Notes: generated by a model not told the origin, from the letters alone. A stretch of DNA of 64,000 bases from JAFMIT01 sp049421205 (GCA_049421205.1 JBMSMQ010000002.1:62001-126000); one strand, 5' to 3'. Positions 1 to 8,806 are shown, counted from the stretch's first letter. Translations and numbers: made by a program.

Positions 1-1416
1 TATGGTTGAGGCCGTTTGCCGAGATACAACTTGAATCGGTTCATTCTTTGGTAAGGGGTCGAATCGACCACTTCCATCTTGAATACTTTGAATAATGGTT
101 GGCTGGACACGCATTCCATCATTTGCAATTGTTGCAAAAATACTTGTAGCTTGTAGTGCATTCAGGCTGTACCCCTGCCCAAAAGACAACGTCGGCTTTG
201 TGGTTCCAGACCATTGAGAAACCGAAAGGAGTGATCCACTACTTTCAGCTGGTAATTGAACGTTAGTTTTCTTTCCAATTCCAAATTTACTTAGGTAGTT
301 ATGAAACACTGTGTCTGACAGTTTTTCGCTCACCAATATTGATCCAATGTTGCTCGAATGAGCCATGATTCCTGTGAGCGTCAGTTTAAGTCCACCATGA
401 GCATGTGCATCTGTAAACCTCTTATCACCGCGACGAAGTCCCGCAGGAATTCTGAATTTGCTGGTAGCAGTAACTTTTCCTTCTTCAAGTGCAGCCGCCA
501 ATGTGATGACTTTGCCAGTACTACCTGGTTCAAAGGCATCACTGACCGCGCGGTTACCTAGTAGCGAAGAGTCAGCACCATATATGTTATTTGGATCAAA
601 TGTTGGCGCAGTTGCCATAGCAAGAATTTCACCGCTCTTCGGATTCATCACAATGACTACGCCACTCTTAGCTCGCGTTGCCTTTACTTGTGCAGCAATT
701 GCTTCCTGTGCGTACCATTGAATATCTCTATCAAGAGTGAGTTTGATATGTTGTCCATCAATTGCCTGAACGAGTGATTGATCTGCAGTTGATAGACCAG
801 GAACAGTTGAAAATGTCCTCTGCCCATCGACTCCGCTGAGTATGCCTTGCATTGAATATTCAAGCCCACCAAGTCCAACACCTTCTGAGTTCACAAAACC
901 AAGCACATTGGCAGCAAGCTGACCTTCTGGGTAACTACGTGTGAGACTGCGCTCACTGAAGATTCCCGGTAACTGCAATTGTTCGATTTTTTCCCATTGG
1001 CTTGGGGTCACATTTCGAGAAATGACGCTATAACGTCTTTCCCCTGACAGTCTCTCAGTGATAAGTGCCGCATCTTGTCCAGTAATGTTCGCAATCAATA
1101 ATCCTTGAGATTTAGGGTCGCGAACAAGTGTTTGATCCGCTATGACATTTCGTGAATCAACCGTCATAGCAAGTGTGTTGCCATTTCGATCGAGTATTTG
1201 TCCGCGACTTGCTTGGATTGCCACAGTTTGCGTCTCAGAACTCACCGGAACTTGTATGTCTCCAGGGTTTGTCAGCGCTTGGGCTTGCACCATTCCAAAG
1301 ATGAGGCTCGATATTGTTAAGAGCATTATTGCGCGAGAAAGTTTCAGTCTGCGTTCAATTGTTCTGCGCATAGGTGTTGCTGAGTGCGAATAATCGACTT
1401 TTAGTTGAGTTTTCAT
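1..1416 (-). CDS. ftsI: Penicillin-binding protein, FtsI/PBP3 class transpeptidase (3' end cut by window)
   Basis: Septal peptidoglycan transpeptidase of the divisome. Only the first 472 codons are in the window. A short cytoplasmic N-terminus is followed by one membrane anchor (about residues 27-44), a PBP dimerisation domain, and the start of the transpeptidase domain. The catalytic SxxK is seen as EPGSTGK (Ser299, Lys302), and the SxN motif as AHSSN (about residues 352-356). The KTG motif should lie beyond the edge. The ATG start overlaps the stop of the ftsL-like gene by ATGA, so the two are probably translationally coupled in the mraZ-rsmH-ftsL-ftsI operon. The family call is secure; the distinction between FtsI and another class B PBP rests on gene order. 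Confidence 0.93.
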   Translation of the reverse strand, partial: MKTQLKVDYSHSATPMRRTIERRLKLSRAIMLLTISSLIFGMVQAQALTNPGDIQVPVSSETQTVAIQASRGQILDRNGNTLAMTVDSRNVIADQTLVRDPKSQGLLIANITGQDAALITERLSGERRYSVISRNVTPSQWEKIEQLQLPGIFSERSLTRSYPEGQLAANVLGFVNSEGVGLGGLEYSMQGILSGVDGQRTFSTVPGLSTADQSLVQAIDGQHIKLTLDRDIQWYAQEAIAAQVKATRAKSGVVIVMNPKSGEILAMATAPTFDPNNIYGADSSLLGNRAVSDAFEPGSTGKVITLAAALEEGKVTATSKFRIPAGLRRGDKRFTDAHAHGGLKLTLTGIMAHSSNIGSILVSEKLSDTVFHNYLSKFGIGKKTNVQLPAESSGSLLSVSQWSGTTKPTLSFGQGYSLNALQATSIFATIANDGMRVQPTIIQSIQDGSGRFDPLPKNEPIQVVSRQTASTI

Positions 1417-1913
1417 TGATTTGCTCGATTCACCAGCACTGCCGAGTCATCGGTAGGTATCTGTGACGTATGAAGTGGCCTTGAACCACTTGGCGTTAAC
1501 TCAATGTCAGTTAAATCAGTTGTCGGCACATTTCCTAGCGGAGACACAAATGATCGAGCACCAGAACGTTTACCGAGAATCTCGCCGTCTTTCAAGCGAA
1601 GGAATACTGGGTTTTCCATTGGAACCATACCTAATCGGCGAGCTCGTTCCGAAAGTGTTGCAGGTGCTGCCATGACGCTGAGCTGCTGTTGTAATGCCTG
1701 AACCTCAGCTGCCGAATTTCTCGTTTGCAAAAGTAACTGCTGTTCAGTAAAGGCACCCTGGCTCAAAATTGTTTGCACACCAAGATTTGCCATAACTCCA
1801 CACGCGATGAGAAATGCAATGAATCCGATGAAACCACGAGAACCCATTTGCTTGTCGTTTGTAATGACACTCAAATTTCGAATTGGAAGAACAACATCTT
1901 CAAGTGCGCTCAT
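1413..1913 (-). CDS. ftsL: FtsL-like septum-formation membrane protein
   Basis: Small bitopic division protein, 166 residues: an N-terminal cytoplasmic stretch, one membrane segment (about residues 26-46, around GFIGFIAFLIACGVMAN), then a short extracytoplasmic heptad-like region rich in Gln/Leu that fits the FtsL/FtsB coiled coil. Sequence similarity is low, as usual for FtsL, and the call rests mainly on position between rsmH and ftsI. The start chosen (ATG at 1913) overlaps the rsmH stop by ATGA. A longer in-frame reading exists upstream but would run far into rsmH. The C-terminal tail of about 60 residues is polar and proline/serine-rich. Confidence 0.75.
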   Translation of the reverse strand: MSALEDVVLPIRNLSVITNDKQMGSRGFIGFIAFLIACGVMANLGVQTILSQGAFTEQQLLLQTRNSAAEVQALQQQLSVMAAPATLSERARRLGMVPMENPVFLRLKDGEILGKRSGARSFVSPLGNVPTTDLTDIELTPSGSRPLHTSQIPTDDSAVLVNRANQ

Positions 1914-2848
1914 GCTGCCATCTCCCGAGACGCAAGTACACGTAAGCGTGCAGAACGAGAGCGAGAATTTTCTTCGACTTCTTTTTCGCTGGGTTCTAGA
2001 CCTCCAGGACAAACAAGGAAATAAGGAGAAACGCTCGGAGGAAATGGCAGGTCAATTGGTTGAGAATCGCTACAAAGTGTTCGAAAAAAGTTTTTGACAA
2101 TGCGATCTTCAAGTGAGTGATATGTGAGAACCACTATACGACCATTTGGATTCAACTTTTTGGCAGCCGAAGCCAGAGCAATTCTTAACTGTTGCAATTC
2201 TTGGTTCACTTCAATCCGAATTGCTTGAAACGTTTTGCGTGCGGGATGCCCAGTTTTTCTCAAAACGTAGGCAGGCAATGCATTCTTTATAACATCGACA
2301 AGTTCAAGCGTTGTATCGATTGGACGCTTTTCAACGATTGCTGCGGCTATTTTTTTCGCATATTTCTCTTCACCATATTCACGGAGAATCGTTTCAAGAT
2401 CTTCTTGACTAGAGCCGTTAATGACCTCGAATGCGCTTCTCTCTTGATGAATATTCATTCTCATATCGAGTTTGGAATCCTGATGATAAGAAAACCCACG
2501 AGCATCATCGTCAAGTTGCATTGATGAAACTCCAAGATCAAAAAGAATTCCATCAATTCCATCCATTGCTGCTAAATGCAAAACGGAGTCAATGTCAGCG
2601 AAATCTCCGTGGACAAATTCAATTCTGTTTTCCCAGCCCGAGAGACGATCTTTACTCAGACGCAGTGCTTCCTCATCTCGATCAATCGCGATAACGTGAA
2701 CACCTGGGAAAGTTCGCACAACTTCCTCGGTGTGACCACCAAGTCCTAGTGTTGCATCGACAAAAACTTTATTGTTGCCAGCGAGTGCTGGTCTGAGGGC
2801 TTCTATACATTCATTCACCATTACGGATTTATGTTGGAATTCTGCCAT
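1910..2848 (-). CDS. rsmH: 16S rRNA (cytosine1402-N4)-methyltransferase RsmH
   Basis: SAM-dependent methyltransferase that N4-methylates C1402 of 16S rRNA. It is 312 residues from the ATG giving MAEFQHKSVMVNEC, the usual family start. The SAM-binding motif DATLGLGGHTE lies near residue 32, and FDLGVSSMQLD near residue 100 is the signature of the family. A longer in-frame start at 2911 would run through a 14-bp inverted repeat and lacks family similarity. It is the second gene of the mraZ operon, 74 bp after mraZ and coupled by ATGA to the ftsL-like gene. Confidence 0.96.
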   Translation of the reverse strand: MAEFQHKSVMVNECIEALRPALAGNNKVFVDATLGLGGHTEEVVRTFPGVHVIAIDRDEEALRLSKDRLSGWENRIEFVHGDFADIDSVLHLAAMDGIDGILFDLGVSSMQLDDDARGFSYHQDSKLDMRMNIHQERSAFEVINGSSQEDLETILREYGEEKYAKKIAAAIVEKRPIDTTLELVDVIKNALPAYVLRKTGHPARKTFQAIRIEVNQELQQLRIALASAAKKLNPNGRIVVLTYHSLEDRIVKNFFRTLCSDSQPIDLPFPPSVSPYFLVCPGGLEPSEKEVEENSRSRSARLRVLASREMAA

Positions 2849-2875
2849 TATTTTCGACCCACTGAAGTTCCGCTT

Positions 2876-2911
2876 GTGATGTGGGCATCGGGGAAGTGAT
2901 GCCCACATCAC
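2876..2911 (-). repeat. 14-bp perfect inverted repeat (hairpin) between mraZ and rsmH
   Basis: Bases 2876-2889 (GTGATGTGGGCATC) are exactly complementary to 2898-2911, with an 8-base loop. There is no run of T on either side, so it does not look like an intrinsic terminator. On the mRNA it lies between the mraZ stop and the rsmH start, where a processing site, an mRNA-stability hairpin or an attenuator are possible. Structure is seen; role is inferred. Confidence 0.8.
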
Positions 2912-2922
2912 AAGAAGTTTGG

Positions 2923-3351
2923 TTAGGAAGGTCCAATCACCTCCCCGTCCAGATCAACGAATTCAGGTTCAGAGGCAGAGAGGTAGCTGTTCCACGCAGC
3001 TGCATCCCAAATTTCAATTCTGGTATCTGCACCGATAACTATGCAGTCACGATCTAATCCCGCATAATCGCGCAGAGACGGTGGAAGAGTGATACGTCCC
3101 TGTTTGTCTGGCAATTCATCAAAAGCGCTCGAAAAGAAAACGCGTGTGTAGGAACGAACCTTGCTACTTGTTTGAGCGGCAGCGCGTAGTTTCGCTGCAT
3201 AATCGCTAAATTCATCAGCCGGCCAGATGACCAGGCATCGTTCCTGTCCTTTGGTAATAACCAGACCTTCGGTCAGACCCTCACGGAATTTTGTGGGAAG
3301 TATGAGCCGACCTTTGTCATCGATACGTGGAGTATGGGTGCCAAGAAACAC
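2923..3351 (-). CDS. mraZ: Division/cell wall cluster transcriptional regulator MraZ
   Basis: DNA-binding protein of the AbrB/MraZ fold, 142 residues, close to the family length. It carries the two tandem half-domains, each with a DxxGR motif (DDKGRLILP near residue 12; DKQGRITLP near residue 82). It is first in the minus-strand division cluster. The GTG start at 3351 is supported by TGGAGG upstream with suitable spacing. In bacteria MraZ binds tandem repeats ahead of its own gene, and such repeats are present at 3411-3450, so autoregulation is likely. Confidence 0.96.
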   Translation of the reverse strand: MFLGTHTPRIDDKGRLILPTKFREGLTEGLVITKGQERCLVIWPADEFSDYAAKLRAAAQTSSKVRSYTRVFFSSAFDELPDKQGRITLPPSLRDYAGLDRDCIVIGADTRIEIWDAAAWNSYLSASEPEFVDLDGEVIGPS

Positions 3352-3406
3352 CGTTTACCTCCAGTCTTGAGGGCTTCCCACTGCCTTACGGCTCCTCAAT
3401 AAGAGC

Positions 3407-3450
3407 AATCTACTCCATTTTCCTCCATTTGCAACCACTTTTCTCCATTT
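3407..3450 (-). promoter_or_regulatory. mraZ promoter with four 10-bp-spaced MraZ operator repeats
   Basis: On the minus strand the trinucleotide TGG recurs exactly every 10 bp four times (CCA on the plus strand at 3415, 3425, 3435 and 3445), three of them as TGGAG. A possible promoter, TTGCAA (3429-3434), 16 bp, TAGATT (3407-3412), is interleaved with these repeats, so a protein bound to the repeats would cover the -35 region. Tandem TGG-type repeats at helical spacing are the known kind of MraZ site; assignment here is by position and pattern. Confidence 0.8.
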
Positions 3451-3480
3451 TTTGGGAATTTGTGGGTTTTTTGCCCAAAA

Positions 3481-3504
3481 GAAAAAGCCCCCGAAGGGGC
3501 TTTG
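3481..3504 (-). terminator. Intrinsic terminator downstream of the DUF3040 gene
   Basis: On the minus strand AAAGCCCC-TTCG-GGGGCTTT forms an 8-bp stem closed by a TTCG tetraloop, followed by a T-rich run (TT after the stem, then CTTTT). It sits 12 bases past the stop at 3516 and probably ends the dnaE2-dinB-DUF3040 transcript before the mraZ promoter. Confidence 0.85.
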
Positions 3505-3515
3505 AAATTCGAGAA

Positions 3516-3884
3516 TTATTCGTCGTAGCGCTCTCGCCGTTTGTCAAAGCGCTCTTGAGCACGATCCATCATTGAACCTCGTCGGCGCCGGCTTCGAGTC
3601 TTTGGCCCACGATTCCCGCCAGTCATTGCGCGATTTATTATGAAGTAGAGCCCCACGAGCGCCAAAAGAAAGCCGATGATTCCCAAAATTGGAAGCTGCT
3701 GTGAAACACCCGCACCTACAAGCGCAAGGCCAAGTACGCTCAGGAGAGCGAAAAGCCCAGTAAAACGTCCACCTATTCGAGCAACCTTAGGGCTTGATAA
3801 CGTGGTGGCGAGGCGAGGATCTTCAGCACTAAGTGCTTTTTCCATCTCATCAAGTAGACGCTGTTCGTGTTCTGATAGTGGCAT
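3516..3884 (-). CDS. DUF3040 membrane protein
   Basis: A 122-residue actinobacterial protein of unknown function. It begins MPLSEHEQRLLDEMEKAL, the DUF3040 signature, followed by the usual acidic/aromatic segment (AEDPRLATTL), then two hydrophobic segments (about residues 42-60 and 66-84) and a strongly basic C-terminus (RSRRRR). A good ribosome site (GGGAGG) precedes the ATG. It lies 32 bp after dinB and before mraZ, the common actinobacterial arrangement. It may be co-transcribed with the dnaE2-dinB operon since no terminator separates them. Function not known. Confidence 0.88.
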   Translation of the reverse strand: MPLSEHEQRLLDEMEKALSAEDPRLATTLSSPKVARIGGRFTGLFALLSVLGLALVGAGVSQQLPILGIIGFLLALVGLYFIINRAMTGGNRGPKTRSRRRRGSMMDRAQERFDKRRERYDE

Positions 3885-3916
3885 TGAGACCTCCCTATAG
3901 ACAAAGAATAGGTGAG

Positions 3917-5107
3917 TTACTCAAGATTGTCATCTGATTCAAGCAGCCGGGCTGGCAAAAGTGCTGCGTCACCAAACTTATTCTGGACTTTTGCCATAGC
4001 GGAATCCGCTTTCAACCAGGCTAATTCAATTTGCCCCAAATCAAGCTGATTCCATGCATCCTCCTGAGGGAGAAGTTTTTCCGCTTTTACCCCAAGCAAT
4101 CGAACAGGTTTTCGATTTTTTGTTTGAGCAAGCAGCGATTTTGTGACCTGATAAATCTCGTATGTAGTATTTGTGGGAGCCAGGAGTGTTTTACTACGAG
4201 TGAGTGTTGAAAAATCACCTGCGCGAAGTTTGATTGAGATAGTGCCTGCAAGATAGTCATGTTCCTTGAGTCGCTTAGAAACTTTGAGTCCGAGTTCATA
4301 TAGGTACTTCTCTATCTCTTCTGTATCTGCAAGATCATATGCGAAAGTCATTTCGTTACTAATTGATTTTTCGCTTCGTTCGGCAATAACTCGTCTTTCG
4401 TCTCTTCCCCACGCCAAATTAATCAGATGTTCAGCCATTGAACTCCCAATTACTTTAGCAAGAATTCCCTCAGAAAGATACGCTAAATCAGCAACTTTCT
4501 TAATTCCCAATTTCCGTAGAAGCTCTTCAGTTTTGGCACCCACTCCCCAAAGCGCACCAATTGGAAGTGGATGCAAAAAACTGATGACTTCATTGGGTAA
4601 AACTTGCAGCACTCCATTTGGTTTTATAGCAGTAGAGGCAAGTTTTGCAACAAATTTATTGGGGGCTACACCAACTGAGCAAGTAATGCCCTGTTCATAC
4701 CAAATTCGTTCACGAATTTGTTGCGCAAGTGCAAGAGGCTCACCAATGAGCTTGCGGCTTCCACTCACATCAAGAAATGCTTCATCAAGTGATAATGGTT
4801 CTACTAAAGGAGTGAAAGAATGAAACACTTCCATAACTTGACGACTAATTTCTGCGTAGAGTTCAAAATTGGGTGAAACAATAATTGCTTGTGGAGCGAG
4901 TCGTCGCGCCTGGCTCATTGGCATTGCAGCTTTCACACCAAGTGCTCGTGCTTCATATGTGGCACTTAGCACCACAGATCGATTTGAGCCGCCACCGACA
5001 ATAACTGGGATACCTAGGAGTTTCTCGTCATCTCGTATTTCAACGCTTGCATAAAAGGCGTCCATATCAACATGCAAGATTGGAGTTACCTCAGAAAATT
5101 CACTCAT
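3917..5107 (-). CDS. dinB: DNA polymerase IV (Y-family, DinB)
   Basis: Error-prone Y-family polymerase for translesion synthesis, 396 residues. Catalytic motifs are intact: HVDMDAFYASVE near residue 13 (two metal-binding Asp region), SLDEAFLDV near residue 104 (Asp-Glu), the fingers motif YEAR near residue 51 and a helix-hairpin-helix segment (IGALWGVG) near residue 180. A QLDLG stretch near the C-terminus resembles a beta-clamp-binding pentapeptide. It is the last polymerase gene of an apparent SOS operon, 3 bp behind dnaE2. In many Actinobacteria the partner of DnaE2 is the catalytically dead ImuB; this protein keeps its catalytic residues, so it is Pol IV and not ImuB. Confidence 0.95.
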   Translation of the reverse strand: MSEFSEVTPILHVDMDAFYASVEIRDDEKLLGIPVIVGGGSNRSVVLSATYEARALGVKAAMPMSQARRLAPQAIIVSPNFELYAEISRQVMEVFHSFTPLVEPLSLDEAFLDVSGSRKLIGEPLALAQQIRERIWYEQGITCSVGVAPNKFVAKLASTAIKPNGVLQVLPNEVISFLHPLPIGALWGVGAKTEELLRKLGIKKVADLAYLSEGILAKVIGSSMAEHLINLAWGRDERRVIAERSEKSISNEMTFAYDLADTEEIEKYLYELGLKVSKRLKEHDYLAGTISIKLRAGDFSTLTRSKTLLAPTNTTYEIYQVTKSLLAQTKNRKPVRLLGVKAEKLLPQEDAWNQLDLGQIELAWLKADSAMAKVQNKFGDAALLPARLLESDDNLE

Positions 5108-5110
5108 TCT

Positions 5111-8100
5111 CTACCCTGCACTTAATGCACTTTTATGGTGCACTGATGTTACTCTGAACGAACTATCTCCTGTAATACTTTGTAGATCCCAGCACCCAGT
5201 TCCTCGTAATGAAATCCCACGTGGACCTGTCCGACGGATGACTCCCCTGACAAGTAAAAGGGATGAGGAGAAGATTGTCCCTGCATATTCATCCTGGGTA
5301 TCAGTGAAAAATGTGATATCAATAGGGCCAGTTGTGTCATCAAGTGTTACAAATATGACTCGCTTACCGCTACGCATTGGTGGGGTTTGCGTGGACACCT
5401 TAATCCCCGCAACTAGTACTTCCTGTTTACTCTTACACGATAACAAATCTCGGGCATAGGTAATAGGCAATCGACCCAATGTTTCGCGATATAACTCAAG
5501 TATGTGAGCGCTCAAATCAATCCCTAAGGTTTCTAACTCAATCTGAAGTTTCTCACTCAAGGTAAACTCTGAAAGCCCTGAAGGTTCAATCTCTGGATCA
5601 AAAACAAATAAATCATCAGCTGATTGCTTTGTTAAATCATGTAAATGTAACAACAAATCCCTTCGAGTCACATATGGATGTAGAGCATCAAATGCTCCTA
5701 TTGAGATCAGAGCCTCCACTTGAGTAAAAGAAACTTCTGTTCGTTGATAAAAATCGAAGAGACTCCGATAAGGCTGGTGCTCAACGATTGATTCGATTTC
5801 ATTAATCGAAATATTCTTTATATCGGATAAGCCAATTCGGATTCCCCATCCCTCACGAGTCTCTTCCACCTGATAGTCGGCCACACTTTTATTGATATCT
5901 ACGGGAAGTACTGCGACACCCTGCAAACGAGCATCTTGAACGATAGCGCGCTTTGGATACATTCCAGGATCATGTGTTAACACTCCTGCATAAAACGCTG
6001 CAGGGAAATGCTGCTTAAGCCAAGCAGATTGATATGTTGGGATTGCAAACGCTGCTGCGTGTGCTTTACAGAATCCAAATGATGCAAATGACAAAAGAAT
6101 TTCCCAAACTTTATCAATCACGTCTAAGTCAAAGCGATTCTTAAGCCCTGAACTGTAAAACCAATTCCGGAGATTACGCGTGTATTCGCTATTGCCAAAT
6201 TGTCGACGTTTTAAGTCTGCTTCAGCAAAACTGCATCCAGTCATCTCGCTCAAGATTCGGATTACTTGCTCATGGAAAACCACAACACCACTTGTTTCTT
6301 CCAAAATACTTTGTAAACGTGGATGCAAATACGAGATCTTTTTCCAACCATGACGTCCTTCTAAAAATGGCGTAATCATGTCGCTCTTCACTGGACCGGG
6401 CCGAAATAGTGAGATATCGATAATGATGTCATTAAATGTATTTGGCGCGAATTTACCAATTAATTCTCGTTGACCAGGTGACTCAATTTGAAAACATCCT
6501 AGTGTTTTCGTTGATTGAATAAGTTCAAAAGTAGCGGGATCAGCGAAGTTGATACTATCTAAATCGATAGCCTGATCTTGAGTTCTCTGAATTTCCTCAG
6601 CAGCATATGCCATTGCGGATTGCATTCGGATACCTAATACATCAAGTTTGAGTAAGCCAAGAGTCTCAACATCATCTTTCCCATATTGACTCAACGGGAA
6701 TCCATGATTACTTGTTTGTAGCGCTATTCGATCAATAAAACCCGCGTCGCTAATTAATACTCCACACGGATGAAGCGCAATATGTCGAGGTAAGCCATCA
6801 AGGCTTTCCACTAAATCAAACATACGGTTTAGTTGCCCATTTTGGGCGAGCTTCGCCACACTTGAAGAACGCAGTTCAGGAAATTCATCTAAGGCTTCTC
6901 GAATGCTTCGTGCACGAATTCTTGGAAATGCTTTCGCAAATACACCAATCTCACTTGAAGGCATACCAAGAGCTCTGCCTACATCTCTGATTGCCTGCCG
7001 CACTCGATAGGTATCAAACATTGCAACAGCTGCAACTCGTTGAAAACCAAAACGCTCACTGATGTCGTCATAGATTTCAAGCCTTCGATGAGATTCGACA
7101 TCTATATCAATATCTGGCAATGAATTACGCAGCGGTGAAAGAAATCGTTCCATAAGTAGCCCGTACTGCATTGGGTCTAATACAGATATTCCAAGCAAGT
7201 AGTTCACAAAACTTCCAGCGCCAGAACCACGCGCAGCAACTCGAATTCCTTTTGATTTGATATTCTCCACAATAGTGGCAACTGTCAAAAAATATGTGCT
7301 AAACCCTAGTTCGAAAATTACATCAAGTTCAGACTGGAGGCGTATATCACTTTCTTTTGTGCGCTGGTATTTGGCATATTCTCTTAAACATCGGTCTCGA
7401 AGTATGTGATTGGCTTTGGCGTCTTCAATCTGTTGTTCTTGAAATGACAGTTGTTTCACAGGAGGAAAATCCCAGCGAGTTGCAACCTGACTCTTTACCG
7501 GATTCATAATCACAGATAACTCGGGTAGAAAAACTCTCCCGATTCCCAGTGTTTCACTTGTTACATTGAGAGAATCTGCAAGTTCACATGTTTCGGTAAG
7601 CAGTCTTTCTGCTATCGCTTTATCACCTGCTATCTCTCTGGCAAGTTTTCTCATATGTTTTTCGTCAAATAGACATGCTTCTTGATTACTGCTAGTGACA
7701 GAACTTCTTGAAAGTGTTGTGAGGTTTCGAGTTGCATCTAAAATGTCAGCTGTTCTTGCTTCTGGTGCTTCAAGGTATCGAACGGCATTACTGAGAATTG
7801 GCCGAAGCGAATACTCCATACTCCATTTCAAATATTGTCGAGCAAAATAAGTTGAATAGAGACCTGTACCTTTTCCTTGCCCATATTCAGTTCGATGACT
7901 TACAATTTCAGATCGGATATCAAATCCTGTTTTTCGCCATGCTGTAAGTATTTGTTGGGAAGCGTTATAGCGGCCATGGAAGATAGATTCAGCAAGATCT
8001 GATTCAGGACCTAACAAAATAACAAGTCCAGTATCAACAGATATGAGATCAGCGATTCTTTGTATTACAGCAAACGAAATCCCAACCTCGTGATGAGCAG

Positions 8101-8386
8101 TAACTAATCGGTTTAACGCTTTGAAACCTTCTGAATCGCGAGCTAACGCAACGAAACGAGACTGTTTATTATGTGTGACAATCTCAAGATTCACTCCAAT
8201 ATGTGCCCTGATTCCAGATACAGCACAAGATTCAAAGAATTCCACTGCACCAGAGAGACCATCTCGATCAACAAGAGCGATTCCTGGCATTTGAAGTTCT
8301 TTGGCTCTTTGGACTAATGCTGTTGGTGAATTGACTCCATACCGAAATGAGTAATATGAAACTGTATTGAGATGAGTGAATGTCAA
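5111..8386 (-). CDS. dnaE2: Error-prone DNA polymerase DnaE2 (C-family)
   Basis: C-family polymerase alpha subunit of the damage-inducible, mutagenic type, about 1091 residues, shorter than replicative DnaE. The order is PHP domain, polymerase domain with PDIDIDVES near residue 425 and the third Asp in GLLKLDVLG near residue 580, helix-hairpin-helix region, and a C-terminal OB-fold. The PHP domain appears degenerate: the usual HxH is replaced by NTV (residues 7-9) and ITDHDG by LVDRDG. I chose the TTG at 8386 because it overlaps the stop of the upstream DUF6504 gene by TTGA and has GAGGG 7 bases upstream; a TTG at 8410 is the alternative. It is translated from the LexA-controlled operon with DUF6504 and dinB. 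Confidence 0.93.
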   Translation of the reverse strand: MTFTHLNTVSYYSFRYGVNSPTALVQRAKELQMPGIALVDRDGLSGAVEFFESCAVSGIRAHIGVNLEIVTHNKQSRFVALARDSEGFKALNRLVTAHHEVGISFAVIQRIADLISVDTGLVILLGPESDLAESIFHGRYNASQQILTAWRKTGFDIRSEIVSHRTEYGQGKGTGLYSTYFARQYLKWSMEYSLRPILSNAVRYLEAPEARTADILDATRNLTTLSRSSVTSSNQEACLFDEKHMRKLAREIAGDKAIAERLLTETCELADSLNVTSETLGIGRVFLPELSVIMNPVKSQVATRWDFPPVKQLSFQEQQIEDAKANHILRDRCLREYAKYQRTKESDIRLQSELDVIFELGFSTYFLTVATIVENIKSKGIRVAARGSGAGSFVNYLLGISVLDPMQYGLLMERFLSPLRNSLPDIDIDVESHRRLEIYDDISERFGFQRVAAVAMFDTYRVRQAIRDVGRALGMPSSEIGVFAKAFPRIRARSIREALDEFPELRSSSVAKLAQNGQLNRMFDLVESLDGLPRHIALHPCGVLISDAGFIDRIALQTSNHGFPLSQYGKDDVETLGLLKLDVLGIRMQSAMAYAAEEIQRTQDQAIDLDSINFADPATFELIQSTKTLGCFQIESPGQRELIGKFAPNTFNDIIIDISLFRPGPVKSDMITPFLEGRHGWKKISYLHPRLQSILEETSGVVVFHEQVIRILSEMTGCSFAEADLKRRQFGNSEYTRNLRNWFYSSGLKNRFDLDVIDKVWEILLSFASFGFCKAHAAAFAIPTYQSAWLKQHFPAAFYAGVLTHDPGMYPKRAIVQDARLQGVAVLPVDINKSVADYQVEETREGWGIRIGLSDIKNISINEIESIVEHQPYRSLFDFYQRTEVSFTQVEALISIGAFDALHPYVTRRDLLLHLHDLTKQSADDLFVFDPEIEPSGLSEFTLSEKLQIELETLGIDLSAHILELYRETLGRLPITYARDLLSCKSKQEVLVAGIKVSTQTPPMRSGKRVIFVTLDDTTGPIDITFFTDTQDEYAGTIFSSSLLLVRGVIRRTGPRGISLRGTGCWDLQSITGDSSFRVTSVHHKSALSAG

Positions 8387-8664
8387 TCGAATACCCTCAC
8401 AATCCTCCAAGGGAAGGCATTACCCGATAACAGTGAGTCGCGATACGCAACATCAAGAAGCACATTCTGAGAAGCAGAATGTGCTTCTACTCTCCAGATA
8501 TGCCAGGTCACATCGTGTTCAAAATCGTGCTGCCACCATGGCTCGACATCAATCCAGTACATCACTATCTGTTGGATAACAAATATTCGCTCACGCCAGC
8601 GAAAGCGCGCAGGAATACCATCCCGCACTTCTACATCAATGAGATCATCGAGTTTTTTAGTCAT
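8383..8664 (-). CDS. DUF6504 family protein (dnaE2-associated)
   Basis: A 93-residue soluble protein that matches, from memory, the small DUF6504 family found beside dnaE2/imuB genes in Actinobacteria. The characteristic pattern is present: a basic/aromatic DGIPARFRWRERIF segment, then VEPWW, then WRVEA and a terminal WRIVRVFD. Function is not known; the constant association with mutagenic polymerases suggests an accessory role. It is the first gene of the SOS operon and its stop overlaps the proposed dnaE2 start by TTGA. ATG at 8664 is chosen; a GTG directly before it (8667) is possible. Confidence 0.8.
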   Translation of the reverse strand: MTKKLDDLIDVEVRDGIPARFRWRERIFVIQQIVMYWIDVEPWWQHDFEHDVTWHIWRVEAHSASQNVLLDVAYRDSLLSGNAFPWRIVRVFD

Positions 8665-8806
8665 CACACTTCATTTCATGCAACGACCCCACGCATAACG
8701 CGTGCCAGCGGACACACTTGGCTGAAAGTGGCTTCAGCCAAGTGGCGCTTCTCCCACCAAGTTGATGTGGGTCGAGGACACAACTCACGCAGGAGATGTC
8801 CGCTTT
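8665..8806 (-). promoter_or_regulatory. Structured leader of the DUF6504-dnaE2-dinB mRNA
   Basis: The roughly 150-base leader can fold extensively. An outer stem pairs 8797-8804 with 8707-8714 (8 bp). Inside it are a perfect 12-bp hairpin (8715-8726 with 8733-8744, loop 6) and a CCCAC/GTGGG hairpin (8753-8757 with 8767-8771). Outside it, just before the gene, is a CACGC/GCGTG hairpin (8690-8694 with 8700-8704). No terminator-like T run is seen. It matches no RNA family that I recognise. The pairing is read from the sequence; a regulatory role is inferred. Confidence 0.6.

Noticed and set aside
8387..8410. TTG at 8410 as the dnaE2 start
   Set aside because: It would overlap the DUF6504 gene by 28 bases, while TTG at 8386 has GAGGG well placed and a four-base overlap like other coupled genes here.
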